Shown here: positions 42,045-51,271 of the stretch, piece after piece
Layout of the letters: each line of letters opens with the position of its first letter
Position numbering within the stretch: position 1 is the stretch's first letter
Assembly (NCBI GenBank): GCA_963755195.1
Contig: CAVWIZ010000006.1
Location: forward strand, 186,001-250,000
Direction: 5' to 3'
DNA: 64,000 nt
From: CAVQJU01 sp963755195
GTDB lineage: Bacteria; Acidobacteriota; Vicinamibacteria; Vicinamibacterales; CAVVIG01
Program-made: the position numbers and the translations under genes
Notes under the pieces: generated by a model
The model's database searches: none
What the model saw: the letters and a program-made list of their open reading frames with translations, nothing else
Told to the model about the DNA's origin: nothing

Positions 42045-44453
42045 ATGGGGCGCCTGGCACGCTTGTTGGGTTTGCTGCTGCTTGCGGCGGCGGGTACCGC
42101 TGCGCCGGCCGTGGCCCAAAGCGTTCGAGGAGTTGTCGTCGATCAGACCGGGCTGCCCCTGCCAGGTGCGACGGTTCAGGTGCGCGACGGTGCGACGGTC
42201 GTCGCGACGATCATGACCGGCGACGACGGGACCTTCACCATCGACGGCGCCATCGCAGGCGACCTCGTCGTGGCGTCGCTCGACGGATTCGAAGAGGCGC
42301 GCCTCCCTCGCGCCGCCGCGACGCGCATTGTGCTGCTCATTGCACGAGCCACCGAGACAACCACCGTCGTGGCCCCCCTCGAAGGCACGGCTTCTCCGTT
42401 GACGCCTCTCCTCGGCGGCCAGTTGACGGCCAACCAGGTGTCCCGACTGCCATCAACGCAGATGAAGGCCAAAGAATCGCTGCCGCTTCTGCCGGCGATC
42501 ATCCGCGGCCCTGACGGACTCATGCAACTCGGCGGCGCGCGTGCGCACGAGACGCCCCTCATGCTCGACGGTTTCAACATCGCCGATCCGGCGACCGGCG
42601 TGTCGTCCGTCAACCTGCCGTATGAAGCCGTCCGAGGCGTTGACTTCCTGCGCGATCCGATGGCCGTGAGCTACGGGAGCCTCCTGGGCGGCCTGGTGCG
42701 CATGGACAGCAGGTCAGGCAGCGATCGCCTGTCGGTGGGCGTTCAGGGATTCATTCCGCGGCCGCGACTGTCTAATCCCGGTTTTGGCCGCCTTGAAGGG
42801 ATCTTCCCGCGGGTTTATGTGCTTGGATCCTCGGCCAATCATCGGGTCCGCTACGTCGCCGCCGCCGAGTGGGACTACGAGCGCATTCCGGTGCCGGGCG
42901 TGACGGAAGGACGCGGTCCTGACATCGTTCAGGAGAGCGCCATCATGTTCACGCGGATTGACGCTCAACTGACGCCGCGCAACCTTCTGACATTGGAAGG
43001 ATTCGCGTTTCCGTCGAGCACGCGGTCGTACGGGTTGAGCCCACGGCGGGGTCCGGCGGCGGCACCAGACCTCACGGCGAAAGACTTGTTTGCGGGGCTG
43101 ACGCACCGATTCGTCGCCACCGATTCGAGCATCTTCACCATTCAGCTCGGCGTGCTGATGCACGAAGCGAATCTGACGCCAACGGGCAGCGGACCTTCGT
43201 ACGCTGCGCCTGCCGGCTGGAGCGGGAATTGGTTCTCCACCGTCAACCGGACGGCCACGCGCTACAGCGCGACGGCGACCTGGGAACGGATCGCGATGAT
43301 CCGCCGGCGCAGCCACGACTTCACGATCAGCGGGGAAGTCGCCTCACGGCAAATGACGGGCCGGATTGCCGAGAGCCCGGTGATCGTCAACGACGTCGAG
43401 GGTCGCGTCGTCCGGACCGTCGATTTTGGACCGCCTGCGTCGATTGGCGCCAGCGATCGCCCGGTTGGTCTTGCCGTGCGCGATGTGTGGCAGATCACCG
43501 ATCGCGTCCAGATTGACGCCGGCGCGCGCGTCGATCACAGCCGACATGGAGGCGGCGCCCCTTCCGGGAGAGCCGGCGTCCGGTATTCCATCGATGCGTC
43601 TGGCGCAACCGTCCTCAAGGCCGGCTACGGCAGCTTTGTCGGAAACCTGCCGCTCGCCGTGCCGGCGTTCGGCGGGTATCCATCGCGGCTCGATCGCTGG
43701 TTCGATCCGGTCGGCGGCCAGCTCATGCGCCAGAAGTTCCAGGTTCCGTCGGTCGGTGAGCTGCGGCTGCCGCGAGCCGTCGCCGCTGTGGTGGCTGTCG
43801 AGCGTCAACTTGCGCCACGACTTGATCTCCAGGTTTCCCTCACGGAACGGCGATCGTCCAGGCTCGCCACGTTCCACGTTCCGGTGGAGACCGGCGGCAG
43901 GCTGGCGGTCGAGAGCAATGGATACGGCAGTTACCGCGAGATTCAGGTGTCGACAAGACGAACCTGGTCCAATGACCAGCAGTTGTTTGTCAGCTACGTG
44001 CGTTCCACCGCGATGGGTGAGTTGAACGATTTCACCTCGGTGTTCCAGGGTATGGATTCGCCCCTCGTGCAACCCGGCGGGATGGCGCGCCTGGCCACCG
44101 ACGCCCGCCATCGCGTGCTGGTGTGGGGCACGTTCAACCTGCCGGCCCGTGTCGTCGTCTCGCCGGTGACAGAGTGGCACTCCGGATTCCTGTATTCCGC
44201 CGTCGACGAGCGATACATCCATCTCGGTGTGCCGAACTCGCGCGCGTTTCCGGCGTTTGCCTCCACCGACATCGTCGTCTACAAGACGGTCACCGTGAAA
44301 AGACGGTCGGCGGACCTGGGCATTCAGCTCTTCAATCTGACCAATCATGGGAATCCACGCGACGTGTATCCCGTGGTCGGCACGCCGCTGGCGGGGCGGT
44401 TTACCAATAGCGTCGGCACGATTCTTCGCGGTTACATGCTCCTGAAATGGTGA
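42045..44453 (+). CDS. TonB-dependent receptor with carboxypeptidase-regulatory-like domain (Oar-like)
   Basis: The 802-residue outer membrane protein has a signal peptide (1-25, ending AVAQS), a CarboxypepD_reg domain (VRGVVVDQTGLPLPGATVQV, then DDGTFTIDG), a plug domain (about 120-240, with HETPLMLDGFNIADPATG) and a large beta barrel ending GYMLLKW with a terminal aromatic, as outer-membrane barrels do. No TonB box is obvious. The ATG at 42045 has GGAGAG upstream; the GTG at 42042 is in frame. Substrate is unknown. The gene at 44462 follows by eight bases and is probably co-transcribed. Confidence 0.85.
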   Translation: MGRLARLLGLLLLAAAGTAAPAVAQSVRGVVVDQTGLPLPGATVQVRDGATVVATIMTGDDGTFTIDGAIAGDLVVASLDGFEEARLPRAAATRIVLLIARATETTTVVAPLEGTASPLTPLLGGQLTANQVSRLPSTQMKAKESLPLLPAIIRGPDGLMQLGGARAHETPLMLDGFNIADPATGVSSVNLPYEAVRGVDFLRDPMAVSYGSLLGGLVRMDSRSGSDRLSVGVQGFIPRPRLSNPGFGRLEGIFPRVYVLGSSANHRVRYVAAAEWDYERIPVPGVTEGRGPDIVQESAIMFTRIDAQLTPRNLLTLEGFAFPSSTRSYGLSPRRGPAAAPDLTAKDLFAGLTHRFVATDSSIFTIQLGVLMHEANLTPTGSGPSYAAPAGWSGNWFSTVNRTATRYSATATWERIAMIRRRSHDFTISGEVASRQMTGRIAESPVIVNDVEGRVVRTVDFGPPASIGASDRPVGLAVRDVWQITDRVQIDAGARVDHSRHGGGAPSGRAGVRYSIDASGATVLKAGYGSFVGNLPLAVPAFGGYPSRLDRWFDPVGGQLMRQKFQVPSVGELRLPRAVAAVVAVERQLAPRLDLQVSLTERRSSRLATFHVPVETGGRLAVESNGYGSYREIQVSTRRTWSNDQQLFVSYVRSTAMGELNDFTSVFQGMDSPLVQPGGMARLATDARHRVLVWGTFNLPARVVVSPVTEWHSGFLYSAVDERYIHLGVPNSRAFPAFASTDIVVYKTVTVKRRSADLGIQLFNLTNHGNPRDVYPVVGTPLAGRFTNSVGTILRGYMLLKW

Positions 44454-44461
44454 GGAGACTT

Positions 44462-45217
44462 ATGCGCATCCCGTTCGGACTAACCGGCATTCTCGCAATC
44501 GTCGCGGTCCAGCTCGGCTCGGCGCACGCTCCCGTTCAGCTGCAGGGGGGAGGCCGAGGCGAGTTGATCGATCGCTTTCTTGCCCCGAACGAGCCGCCGC
44601 TCGTGAGCTATCGAGCGTTCCGCCGCCTGGCGGCTTCGACCAGGGGCGGGAACATGCGCGCGTCGCTTGACGCGTGGACGACGCTCGATCCGGTGCACGG
44701 ATTCAACTTCGAGATCACGTCGGAAGAAGGATCGTCGATCATCCGGCGAAAAGTGCTGATGGCCGCGCTCGAAGCCGAGCAGGCGGCCGCTCGATCGTCG
44801 GACCGCGCGCAGTCGGCGCTGACGCCGGCCAACTACGAGTTCCTCGGCATCAGCCTGGAGAACGACCGGCTGGTCAAGATGGACGTGAAGCCCCGGCGAA
44901 AGCACGTCATGCTCGTCAACGGAGCCTTGTTCATCGAGGCGGAATCGGCGGACCTGGTTCGCGTGGAAGGGGAGCTGTCGCAGCGGCCGTCGTTCTGGAC
45001 GCGACGGGTGCGCGTCGTCCGCGAATACAATCGCGTCGAAGGCGTTCACGTGCCGGTGAGCATGCGCTCGACCGCCGATGTGCTGCTGGTTGGCAGCTCG
45101 TCGTTCTCGATGACCTATCGCTATGTGGAGATCAACGGTAAACCGGTCACTGCTGTCACCCCTGTCAGCAACGACACGGCTGTCACGAGCGTTCCGGCCG
45201 ACACGATCGACAAGTAG
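44462..45217 (+). CDS. Secreted protein of unknown function, partner of the upstream receptor
   Basis: The 251-residue protein has a signal peptide (about 1-22) and a predicted mixed beta domain (around VNGALFIEAESADLVRVEGE), which resembles outer-membrane lipoprotein-sorting folds only in general shape. Its ATG is preceded by GAGGAG at 5-base spacing, and it begins eight bases after the receptor gene. I do not recognise a named family with a known function. Position suggests it delivers or processes the receptor's ligand. Confidence 0.55.
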   Translation: MRIPFGLTGILAIVAVQLGSAHAPVQLQGGGRGELIDRFLAPNEPPLVSYRAFRRLAASTRGGNMRASLDAWTTLDPVHGFNFEITSEEGSSIIRRKVLMAALEAEQAAARSSDRAQSALTPANYEFLGISLENDRLVKMDVKPRRKHVMLVNGALFIEAESADLVRVEGELSQRPSFWTRRVRVVREYNRVEGVHVPVSMRSTADVLLVGSSSFSMTYRYVEINGKPVTAVTPVSNDTAVTSVPADTIDK

Positions 45218-45287
45218 CGCGGCGCTTTCAGCCGCGCGACGGCGGCCCTGACCGTCGACAAGCAGCGCGGCGCTTTCCGCCCCGCGA
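45208..45287. repeat. Two REP-like palindromic units, 48 bp apart, overlapping a stop codon
   Basis: Unit 1 (45208-45240) and unit 2 (45256-45287) share CGACAAG-N2-GCGCGGCGCTTTC. Unit 1 forms a 7-bp hairpin GCGCGGC/GCCGCGC (45217-45223 and 45231-45237). The TAG stop of the upstream gene lies inside unit 1. Confidence 0.7.
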
Positions 45288-45303
45288 CGTCCAGGGCCGC
45301 GTT

Positions 45304-46596
45304 CTACGGATACAGCCGGTAGAGCATGCGCGGATAGGGAATCGTCTCGCGCACGTGCTCGAGCTTGCAGATCCACGCCACGACCCGTTCGATGCCCATC
45401 CCGAAGCCGCCGTGCGGCACGGTGCCATAGCGGCGCAGATCGACGTACCATTCGAAGGCTTCCTGCGGCAGGTCGTGCTCACGAATCCGCTGCAGCAGCA
45501 GGTCCAGATCGGCCAGACGTTCGCCGCCGCCGACGATTTCCCCGTAGCCCTCCGGCGCGAGGATATCGACGCCGAGCGCGACGTCCGGTCGCTCGGGATC
45601 GGGCTTCATGTAGAACGCCTTCACGGCGGCCGGGTAGCGATGCACCATCACCGGGCGGTCGTACTGTTCGGAGAGCAGCGTTTCGTCGGGTCCGCCGAAA
45701 TCCCCGCCCCACTCAAATGGCAGGCCGCGAGCCTGGAGCGTCGCGACCGCCTCGTCGTACGAGATCCGCGGGAACGGCTTGACGACTGACTCGAGCTTCG
45801 AGACGTCGCGCTCGAGGACCGTCAGCTCGCGCCGCCGCCTGTCGAGCACGCGGCCGACGACCGAGACGATGAGGTCCTCGGCCAGATTCATGACGTCGTT
45901 CAGATCCGCGAACGCCACTTCGGGCTCGACCATCCAGAACTCCGTCAGATGGCGGCGGGTCTTCGACTTCTCGGCGCGGAACGTCGGGCCGAAGCAGTAG
46001 ACGCGGCCGAGCGCCATCGCGTTGGCCTCGTTGTAGAGCTGACCGCTCTGGGTCAGATACGCGGTCTGTTCCTCGAAGTACTGCGCCGGAAACAGCGTCG
46101 TCGTTCCCTCGCAGGCGGCGGGAGTAAAAATCGGCGTGTCGGCCAGGATGAAGCCGCGATCGTTGAAGAAGTCGCGGACCGCGTTGATGATCTCGTGCCG
46201 CACGCGGAGGATCGCCTGCTGCCGCTCGCTGCGGATCCACAGATGACGCCGGTCGAGCAGGTAGTCGACGCCGTGTTCTTTCGGAGTGATCGGATAGTCG
46301 TGCGAGGCGCCGACGATCTCCAGCGTGTTGACGTCGATTTCGAAACCGCTCGGGGCGCGTGTGTCCGCGCGGGCCGTGCCGGTGACGATCACGGACGTTT
46401 CCTGCGACAGGTGATCGGCGGCCTTGAAGACGTCGTCGCCGACGGCCGCCTTGGACATCACGGCCTGAATGAAGCCGGAGCCATCCCGAAGCGTCAGGAA
46501 GTGAATCTTGCCGCTCGATCGCCGGTTGTGCAGCCACCCCTTGATGGTGACCGCGTCGCCTTCATGCTTGCCGATGTCTTCGATGTACACGTGCAT
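45304..46596 (-). CDS. asnS: Asparaginyl-tRNA synthetase
   Basis: The 430-residue class IIb synthetase has an N-terminal OB-fold anticodon domain (MHVYIEDIGKHEGDAVTIKG), motif 2 (TFRAEKSKTRRHLTEFWMVE) and motif 3 (GGFGMGIERVVAWI). The absence of the AspRS-type insertion and the ADLNDVMN segment favour AsnRS over AspRS. An archaeal-type AspRS is the alternative. It is the last of a run of minus-strand genes and ends just before the REP-like units. Confidence 0.88.
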   Translation of the reverse strand: MHVYIEDIGKHEGDAVTIKGWLHNRRSSGKIHFLTLRDGSGFIQAVMSKAAVGDDVFKAADHLSQETSVIVTGTARADTRAPSGFEIDVNTLEIVGASHDYPITPKEHGVDYLLDRRHLWIRSERQQAILRVRHEIINAVRDFFNDRGFILADTPIFTPAACEGTTTLFPAQYFEEQTAYLTQSGQLYNEANAMALGRVYCFGPTFRAEKSKTRRHLTEFWMVEPEVAFADLNDVMNLAEDLIVSVVGRVLDRRRRELTVLERDVSKLESVVKPFPRISYDEAVATLQARGLPFEWGGDFGGPDETLLSEQYDRPVMVHRYPAAVKAFYMKPDPERPDVALGVDILAPEGYGEIVGGGERLADLDLLLQRIREHDLPQEAFEWYVDLRRYGTVPHGGFGMGIERVVAWICKLEHVRETIPYPRMLYRLYP

Positions 46597-46605
46597 AGGA
46601 GTCCG

Positions 46606-47448
46606 TCAACCCTCGGCCAGCTGCTTTTCGATCCGCGCCCGGGCCGTGCGGGCTCGCGCCAGCGTGTCTTTCGTCGAGCCGCGCGCCGCCAGCTCGAATA
46701 TCAGCGCGCCGTCGTACCCGACTTTCTGGACGGCGGTCAACGCCGCCGGCCAGTCGATCGTACCCTCGAACGGGACGAGATGGTCGTCGGCTCGCCCGCG
46801 ATTGTCGTGCAGATGAATCGTCGCCAGGTGTCCCGAGACCACTTCGATCGCGTCGACGAGGTCGCCGTCCATGTGCGCGTGCCCGAAGTCCAGGCAGATG
46901 CCGGCATCGCCCGACTCCAGATCGTCTTCGGTGAAGTGGACGAGCGACCCGGCGCGGGACAGGTCGTTGGGGATGACCTCGATCGCAATCCGAACGCCGA
47001 GCGGCTCAGCGAGCCGGCACAGCTCTTCGACGCTGCGGCGCGCCGCCTGACGGTTGCTCCCGCCGTCTCGGTTCTGCGTGCGCGGCCACCCCAGATGGAC
47101 CACCAGCGCCTTCATCGGGATCCGGCGCGCGATCTGCAGCGCCCGTTCGGTCTCGGCCATGGCCTGCGCGCGCGCTCCGGCGTCGGCGCTGGCGATCGAC
47201 AGCAGATCGGCGGGGCGGTCGCCGCGCCCGGCGGAGGGTGCATGAACGGCGTGCAGCGTGAGACCGCCCGCTGCGAGCCACTGCTGCAGGTCGGCCACCA
47301 CCGACTCGTTGTGGTAGTCCATGTGCGTGCGCATGGCGAACACCTCCACCGTGTCGAAGCCGTGCGCCGCGATTTCGAGGATGTGATCCCGGGTCAATCG
47401 GTGGCGATGATAGAGGTACGTCGAAATCCCAAACTGTCGTCGGACCAC
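46606..47448 (-). CDS. Sugar phosphate isomerase/epimerase-like TIM-barrel protein
   Basis: The 280-residue protein has the AP endonuclease family 2/xylose-isomerase-like barrel: FGISTYLYHRHRL at the first strand, VVHLGWP, the metal-binding EVIPND and ICLDFGHAHMDGD, then IHLHDNRGRADDHLVPFEGT and ALIFELA. The substrate is unknown. It is nine bases upstream of asnS and 23 bases after the kinase-like gene, within one operon. Confidence 0.72.
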   Translation of the reverse strand: MVRRQFGISTYLYHRHRLTRDHILEIAAHGFDTVEVFAMRTHMDYHNESVVADLQQWLAAGGLTLHAVHAPSAGRGDRPADLLSIASADAGARAQAMAETERALQIARRIPMKALVVHLGWPRTQNRDGGSNRQAARRSVEELCRLAEPLGVRIAIEVIPNDLSRAGSLVHFTEDDLESGDAGICLDFGHAHMDGDLVDAIEVVSGHLATIHLHDNRGRADDHLVPFEGTIDWPAALTAVQKVGYDGALIFELAARGSTKDTLARARTARARIEKQLAEG

Positions 47449-47471
47449 AGGACGGCCACCAATTCTAACCG

Positions 47472-48515
47472 CTATTGGCGCTCGTCGATGTGGCGCGCCA
47501 GCAGCTCGCGCAGGCGCGCGAACCGCGGGTACCGTTCGAGATTGGTGCGGAGATAGTGCAGCGTGCGCGGCACGTATTGGATGTACACGGGATTGCCGCG
47601 TGCTGTCGTCTGGTGCCCGAATGTGCCGAGCGCCTTCAGGTTGCGCTGCACGGCCATCATGTCGAACCGTCCTCGAAACGCCGCGGCGTCGGCGATGCCC
47701 GCAAGCGCCACGAAGTACGCGATCAGATCGTCGAGTTCGCGCTCGCTGATGTCCACGTACGAGTCACGCAGCAGCGACGCCAGATCGTACGTGTCGGGCC
47801 CCATGCGCGCGTCCTGGAAGTCGATCACGAAGAGGCCGCCGTTGTGGACCATCAGGTTGCGGCTGTGATAGTCACGGTGGCACAGCACGCGCGGCTCCCC
47901 GGCCAGCTCGCCGGCCATCGCCGCCCACTCCTCGGCCAGGGCCGTCCGTTCCGGCCCCGAGAGTGTCGCCCTCCGATAGGCTTCGACAAAGTGGCGCACG
48001 AAGAAATCGAGCTCCCAGGTCAGTTTTTCGACGTCGAACGCGACGCGATAGGGCGCGTACGCATCAGACGCCAGCTCCGCGCCGCGCCGCTGGAGCGACG
48101 CGATGAACGACATCGCCTGACGATACAGCGCGGCGTGCTCGGTGGGCGTGCCCGCTCCCACGTGCGCCTGCAGTGTGACATCGCCCAAGTCCTGCAGCGC
48201 GAGAATCCCGAGCGCGTTCGAATGCCCGATGATCGCCGGCGCCGGCAGGGGAACGCGCTCGAGCAGCTCGGCGACGTTGACGAAGGGCAGCGTCGCGTAG
48301 TCGATGGCGCCGTCGTGAAGCGCGAGAACGATCGACGGCCCGTTCGCGGGAATGACACGGAAATAGCGGCGCGTCGATGCGTCCCCTGTCAGGGGGATGA
48401 CGCGACGGCCGCGCGCGCTTTCACCCGCGTCTCCCACCGGGTCGCTTTCGAGCAGGTATTGATCGATGCGGCGGCGATCGCGCCCCGCGTTGTCTTCGGT
48501 GATGTCAGCTGTCAT
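47472..48515 (-). CDS. Sugar kinase of the aminoglycoside phosphotransferase fold (AmgK-like)
   Basis: The 347-residue protein has the phosphotransferase loop VLCHRDYHSRNLMV and the metal motif VIDFQDARMGPDTYDLASLL. This pattern is found in AmgK, the anomeric MurNAc/GlcNAc kinase of the Pseudomonas cell-wall recycling route. The ATG at 48515 overlaps the upstream nucleotidyltransferase stop by four bases. The pairing of the two genes is the main reason for the AmgK suggestion; a homoserine or aminoglycoside kinase-type role cannot be excluded by sequence alone. Confidence 0.65.
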   Translation of the reverse strand: MTADITEDNAGRDRRRIDQYLLESDPVGDAGESARGRRVIPLTGDASTRRYFRVIPANGPSIVLALHDGAIDYATLPFVNVAELLERVPLPAPAIIGHSNALGILALQDLGDVTLQAHVGAGTPTEHAALYRQAMSFIASLQRRGAELASDAYAPYRVAFDVEKLTWELDFFVRHFVEAYRRATLSGPERTALAEEWAAMAGELAGEPRVLCHRDYHSRNLMVHNGGLFVIDFQDARMGPDTYDLASLLRDSYVDISERELDDLIAYFVALAGIADAAAFRGRFDMMAVQRNLKALGTFGHQTTARGNPVYIQYVPRTLHYLRTNLERYPRFARLRELLARHIDERQ

Positions 48516-49435
48516 AGAGGAGTGACGAGGATTCCCTGGTCGCCGCGGCGGATGACTGACCGGCGGTGCACCGACCCGGGAGGAATCCGCACGAGATCGG
48601 TCACGATGCATTCCTCGACAACCGCTCCCGCTCCGACTTCCACATCGTCCCACAGAATAGATCGCGCGACGCGCGCGGTGGAGTCGATGCGAACGCGCTG
48701 GCCGTACGCGCGTTCGGCGGGTTGGTCGCCCAGAAACGCCAACGACGTGGTCCAGTAGTCGGCGATCGTGCCCACGTCGTGGAAGGTGGCGTCTGACAGG
48801 TGTCCCCGAATGGAGCCGGCACGCGACGCCATCAGACGACCGTACACGCCTCCAAACGATTGCACCACCTCGCCGTCGGTGAGCGCGCGGAACGCGTCCG
48901 CCTGTGCCAGCTGCACGCCGATGAAATGGAACGAGCCGTCGGCGCCTCGCCCGCGCGGCACGAAGCCCGTGACATGGCCGTCCGCCGCCATCAACACGCC
49001 GCCGTATCGATGCGGTTCACGATTGGGCACGAGCGCCAGCGTCACCAGCGCGCCCGAAGCCTCGTGCGCGGACGCGAGTCCCCGCAGATCGAGATCGGTG
49101 ATGGTGTCACCGTTCACGAGGAAGAACGTCTCGTGGCCGATGATGGGCAGCGCGCGCCTCGGTCCGCCCGCGCTGCCGAGGACGACGGGCTGCTCCCACG
49201 AATACCGCACGCGGACGCCGAGGTCGCGTCCATCTCCCACGACAGCGCAGAGCGTGTGGGGCAGGTGATGGAGATTCAGCACGAGCTCGGTGACACCCTG
49301 CCTCGCGAGCCACGCGATGATTCTGCGGATGAGTGGCTCACCGGCGACGGGGATGGCGGGTTTGGCGCGGACAAACGTCAGTGGCTGCAGCCGCGTGCCG
49401 AGGCCGGCGGTCAGCACGAGCGCGTGAGGCGACAT
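48512..49435 (-). CDS. NDP-sugar nucleotidyltransferase (MurU-like)
   Basis: The 307-residue protein has the nucleotidyltransferase signature LTAGLGTRLQPLT with the Lys of AKPAIPVAGEPLIRR, then FFLVNGDTITDLDL. A C-terminal region (VRIDSTARVARSILWDDVEV) has the left-handed beta-helix hexapeptides of the family. Paired with the downstream AmgK-like kinase, it could be MurU, which makes UDP-MurNAc from MurNAc-1-phosphate. A mannose- or glucose-1-phosphate nucleotidyltransferase is possible. Confidence 0.68.
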   Translation of the reverse strand: MSPHALVLTAGLGTRLQPLTFVRAKPAIPVAGEPLIRRIIAWLARQGVTELVLNLHHLPHTLCAVVGDGRDLGVRVRYSWEQPVVLGSAGGPRRALPIIGHETFFLVNGDTITDLDLRGLASAHEASGALVTLALVPNREPHRYGGVLMAADGHVTGFVPRGRGADGSFHFIGVQLAQADAFRALTDGEVVQSFGGVYGRLMASRAGSIRGHLSDATFHDVGTIADYWTTSLAFLGDQPAERAYGQRVRIDSTARVARSILWDDVEVGAGAVVEECIVTDLVRIPPGSVHRRSVIRRGDQGILVTPL

Positions 49436-49441
49436 CCGGCG

Positions 49442-49999
49442 TCAGTCGGCGTCGAAGAGCATGTCGGTGGGCGGCACGCCTCGTTGTTCGCAGTCCTGGA
49501 CGAACAATCCCCGGTACGATTCGAGCAGGTAGTCGGCGGGCCCGCGGCCGAGGGCCCGCGCCATGTGCGCGATACCGCGATCGCCGCCCTCGATCTCCAC
49601 AAACACGCCGACAGGCGTTTCGTCGATCGCGACGATGCAGTCGTCGAGGGCGAATTCCTCGCGGTATTTCTGATAGCGAAACCAGACGTGGTATCCCAGC
49701 TCTTCGAGCAGGCGCAGCAGAAGGGTGCCGTCGCCGACGACGGTTTCGAGCTCTTCGCGCACCTTGACGAGCGCCGGTTGCACGGGGCCCTTGAAGGTCA
49801 GGAGGCTCCGGCCGCCATCCATCCGCACGCGAAGCGCGGAGCGGCGCCGCCGCAGGTCGTCGTTGGCAGTGTCGAGGAGACAGTCTTCCTGGAGCCGCCG
49901 GCCGTGCACGGGCGTGGCGCCCGTGGCGAGCACGGCTTCGCGGGCCGCTTCGGCGCTCTCGAATCGCAGCTTGATTTCGCGCTCGAGGATGGCGGACAT
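49442..49999 (-). CDS. CYTH-domain (class IV adenylate cyclase-like) protein
   Basis: The 185-residue protein starts with the CYTH signature EREIKLRF (ExExK) and has ALRVR, TFKGP, VREELE and DETPVGVFVEIEGG, which line the tunnel in CYTH proteins. Members hydrolyse triphosphates or act as class IV adenylate cyclases; the activity here is not decided. Genes continue on both sides with 6 and 52 bases between. Confidence 0.75.
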   Translation of the reverse strand: MSAILEREIKLRFESAEAAREAVLATGATPVHGRRLQEDCLLDTANDDLRRRRSALRVRMDGGRSLLTFKGPVQPALVKVREELETVVGDGTLLLRLLEELGYHVWFRYQKYREEFALDDCIVAIDETPVGVFVEIEGGDRGIAHMARALGRGPADYLLESYRGLFVQDCEQRGVPPTDMLFDAD

Positions 50000-50051
50000 G
50001 CGGCCTATTTAATCCTCGTACGGGTCAAAATACAATGCGCGTCGTGCGATC

Positions 50052-51263
50052 TCATGTCACACGCATTCGGTACGAGCAACCGGCGAGGGGCGGTGCGCCG
50101 ACGCCTTTCCCAAGGATGAGCACCTTGTGTGTGCTGCCGAGCCCACCCGGCATGAGGAGTGTCTTGAGGTGTCGTGAGTTGTCTGCAAGATCGGCGTCTC
50201 CCCTTTTCATGAGCAGGCCCAGCAGAAAATATGTCTGATCGAGGAAGCCGAGAGCTGTCAGGCCCTCGGCTTCGGCGGCCATTCGCACGCTGGTGAAGTC
50301 GACGTGTGCGGTGATGTCATGATCGCCGGTACCGTCGAGCCAGGCCGGGGCGTCGGCCGGCCGCTCGGGCCCGGCCATGGTGTGACGCGCGAACGTCGTG
50401 AGCGTGCCGCCCGCATGCGTCACCGAATACAGTTCGCGGGCTTCGTGGCCGTAGTCGATGACGATCATGAATCCTCGCGACAGCCGGCGGGCGGCCGCGT
50501 GGATCCACTCGACCGCCTGCAGGTTGATTTCGACACGCCAGCCCGGCTCGAGCGCAATCCCGAGCCGTTTCAGATAGGCGGCGAGCGCCGGCGTCGACGG
50601 AGGGCCCTCGAACGTCCGCAGGACACCAGTATCGCGCGCCACATCGACGTAGATCTCTCTCAGCCCGTCCTCGCGCATGACAACCTGATGCACGGGCAAT
50701 GCGTCGAGCCACTCGTTGGCGAACAGCACGCCTGAGAATGATGCCGGCAGGTCCGGGGATGAGGAGACGAGCCGTTCGCGCATGTCGCCGAGGACGTCTG
50801 GCTGCGCCGCACGCGCGGCGGGGCTCGCCTCGACGAGGTGGAGCCGGACGCGATCGTAGAACGCCGGGGTGCGGCGTCTCGCCGCGCGCAGGATATCGGC
50901 CGAGAGGCGGCCGTTTCCTGCGCCGGCTTCGACGATATCCACGACATGCAACGCAGAGTCCGCTGCATTCGGGGAGATATGAATTGGTTTCCCTGCGTGC
51001 TCTGCGATCTCTGCGTTGATCGTCGTCGGGTCCGTCGTCGTGAGGAGGTCGGCCATTTCGGCCAGTTGGATTTCGAGGAGCTCGCCGAACAGCGGCCCGA
51101 CGTCGACGCTGGTAAAAAAATCGCCCGCGCGGCCCGACCGTTGGGCTGCGCGGGCGTAGTAGCCGACCTGCGCGTCGTAAAGCGCGATCTCCATGAACGC
51201 GGCCACCGTCAGGGGGCCGCGTTCATGGATGAGGCCCGCCAGACGGGACTCGGGAACCCTCAA
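50052..51263 (-). CDS. SAM-dependent methyltransferase, MidA/NDUFAF7 family (DUF185)
   Basis: The 403-residue protein has the SAM site EAGAGNGRLSADIL and the family pieces FFTSVDVGPLFGELL, LHLVEASPAAR, FANEWLDALPVHQVV and MIVIDYGHEARELY. Homologues methylate an arginine of complex I subunit NDUFS2 in mitochondria; bacterial targets are less clear. Residues about 75-98 are an insertion coded by a CGCAGAG repeat (50985-51018). It lies eight bases after the HtrA gene. Confidence 0.85.
   Translation of the reverse strand: MRVPESRLAGLIHERGPLTVAAFMEIALYDAQVGYYARAAQRSGRAGDFFTSVDVGPLFGELLEIQLAEMADLLTTTDPTTINAEIAEHAGKPIHISPNAADSALHVVDIVEAGAGNGRLSADILRAARRRTPAFYDRVRLHLVEASPAARAAQPDVLGDMRERLVSSSPDLPASFSGVLFANEWLDALPVHQVVMREDGLREIYVDVARDTGVLRTFEGPPSTPALAAYLKRLGIALEPGWRVEINLQAVEWIHAAARRLSRGFMIVIDYGHEARELYSVTHAGGTLTTFARHTMAGPERPADAPAWLDGTGDHDITAHVDFTSVRMAAEAEGLTALGFLDQTYFLLGLLMKRGDADLADNSRHLKTLLMPGGLGSTHKVLILGKGVGAPPLAGCSYRMRVT
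50985..51018. repeat. In-frame 9-bp CGCAGAG repeat inside the MidA-like gene
   Basis: On the minus strand CGCAGAGAT, CGCAGAGCA and CGCAGGGAA follow each other and code for NAEIAEHAGK. This type of sequence is familiar from intergenic DNA of soil bacteria, and here it is part of a conserved gene. Confidence 0.65.
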
Positions 51264-51271
51264 TCCCGTCG

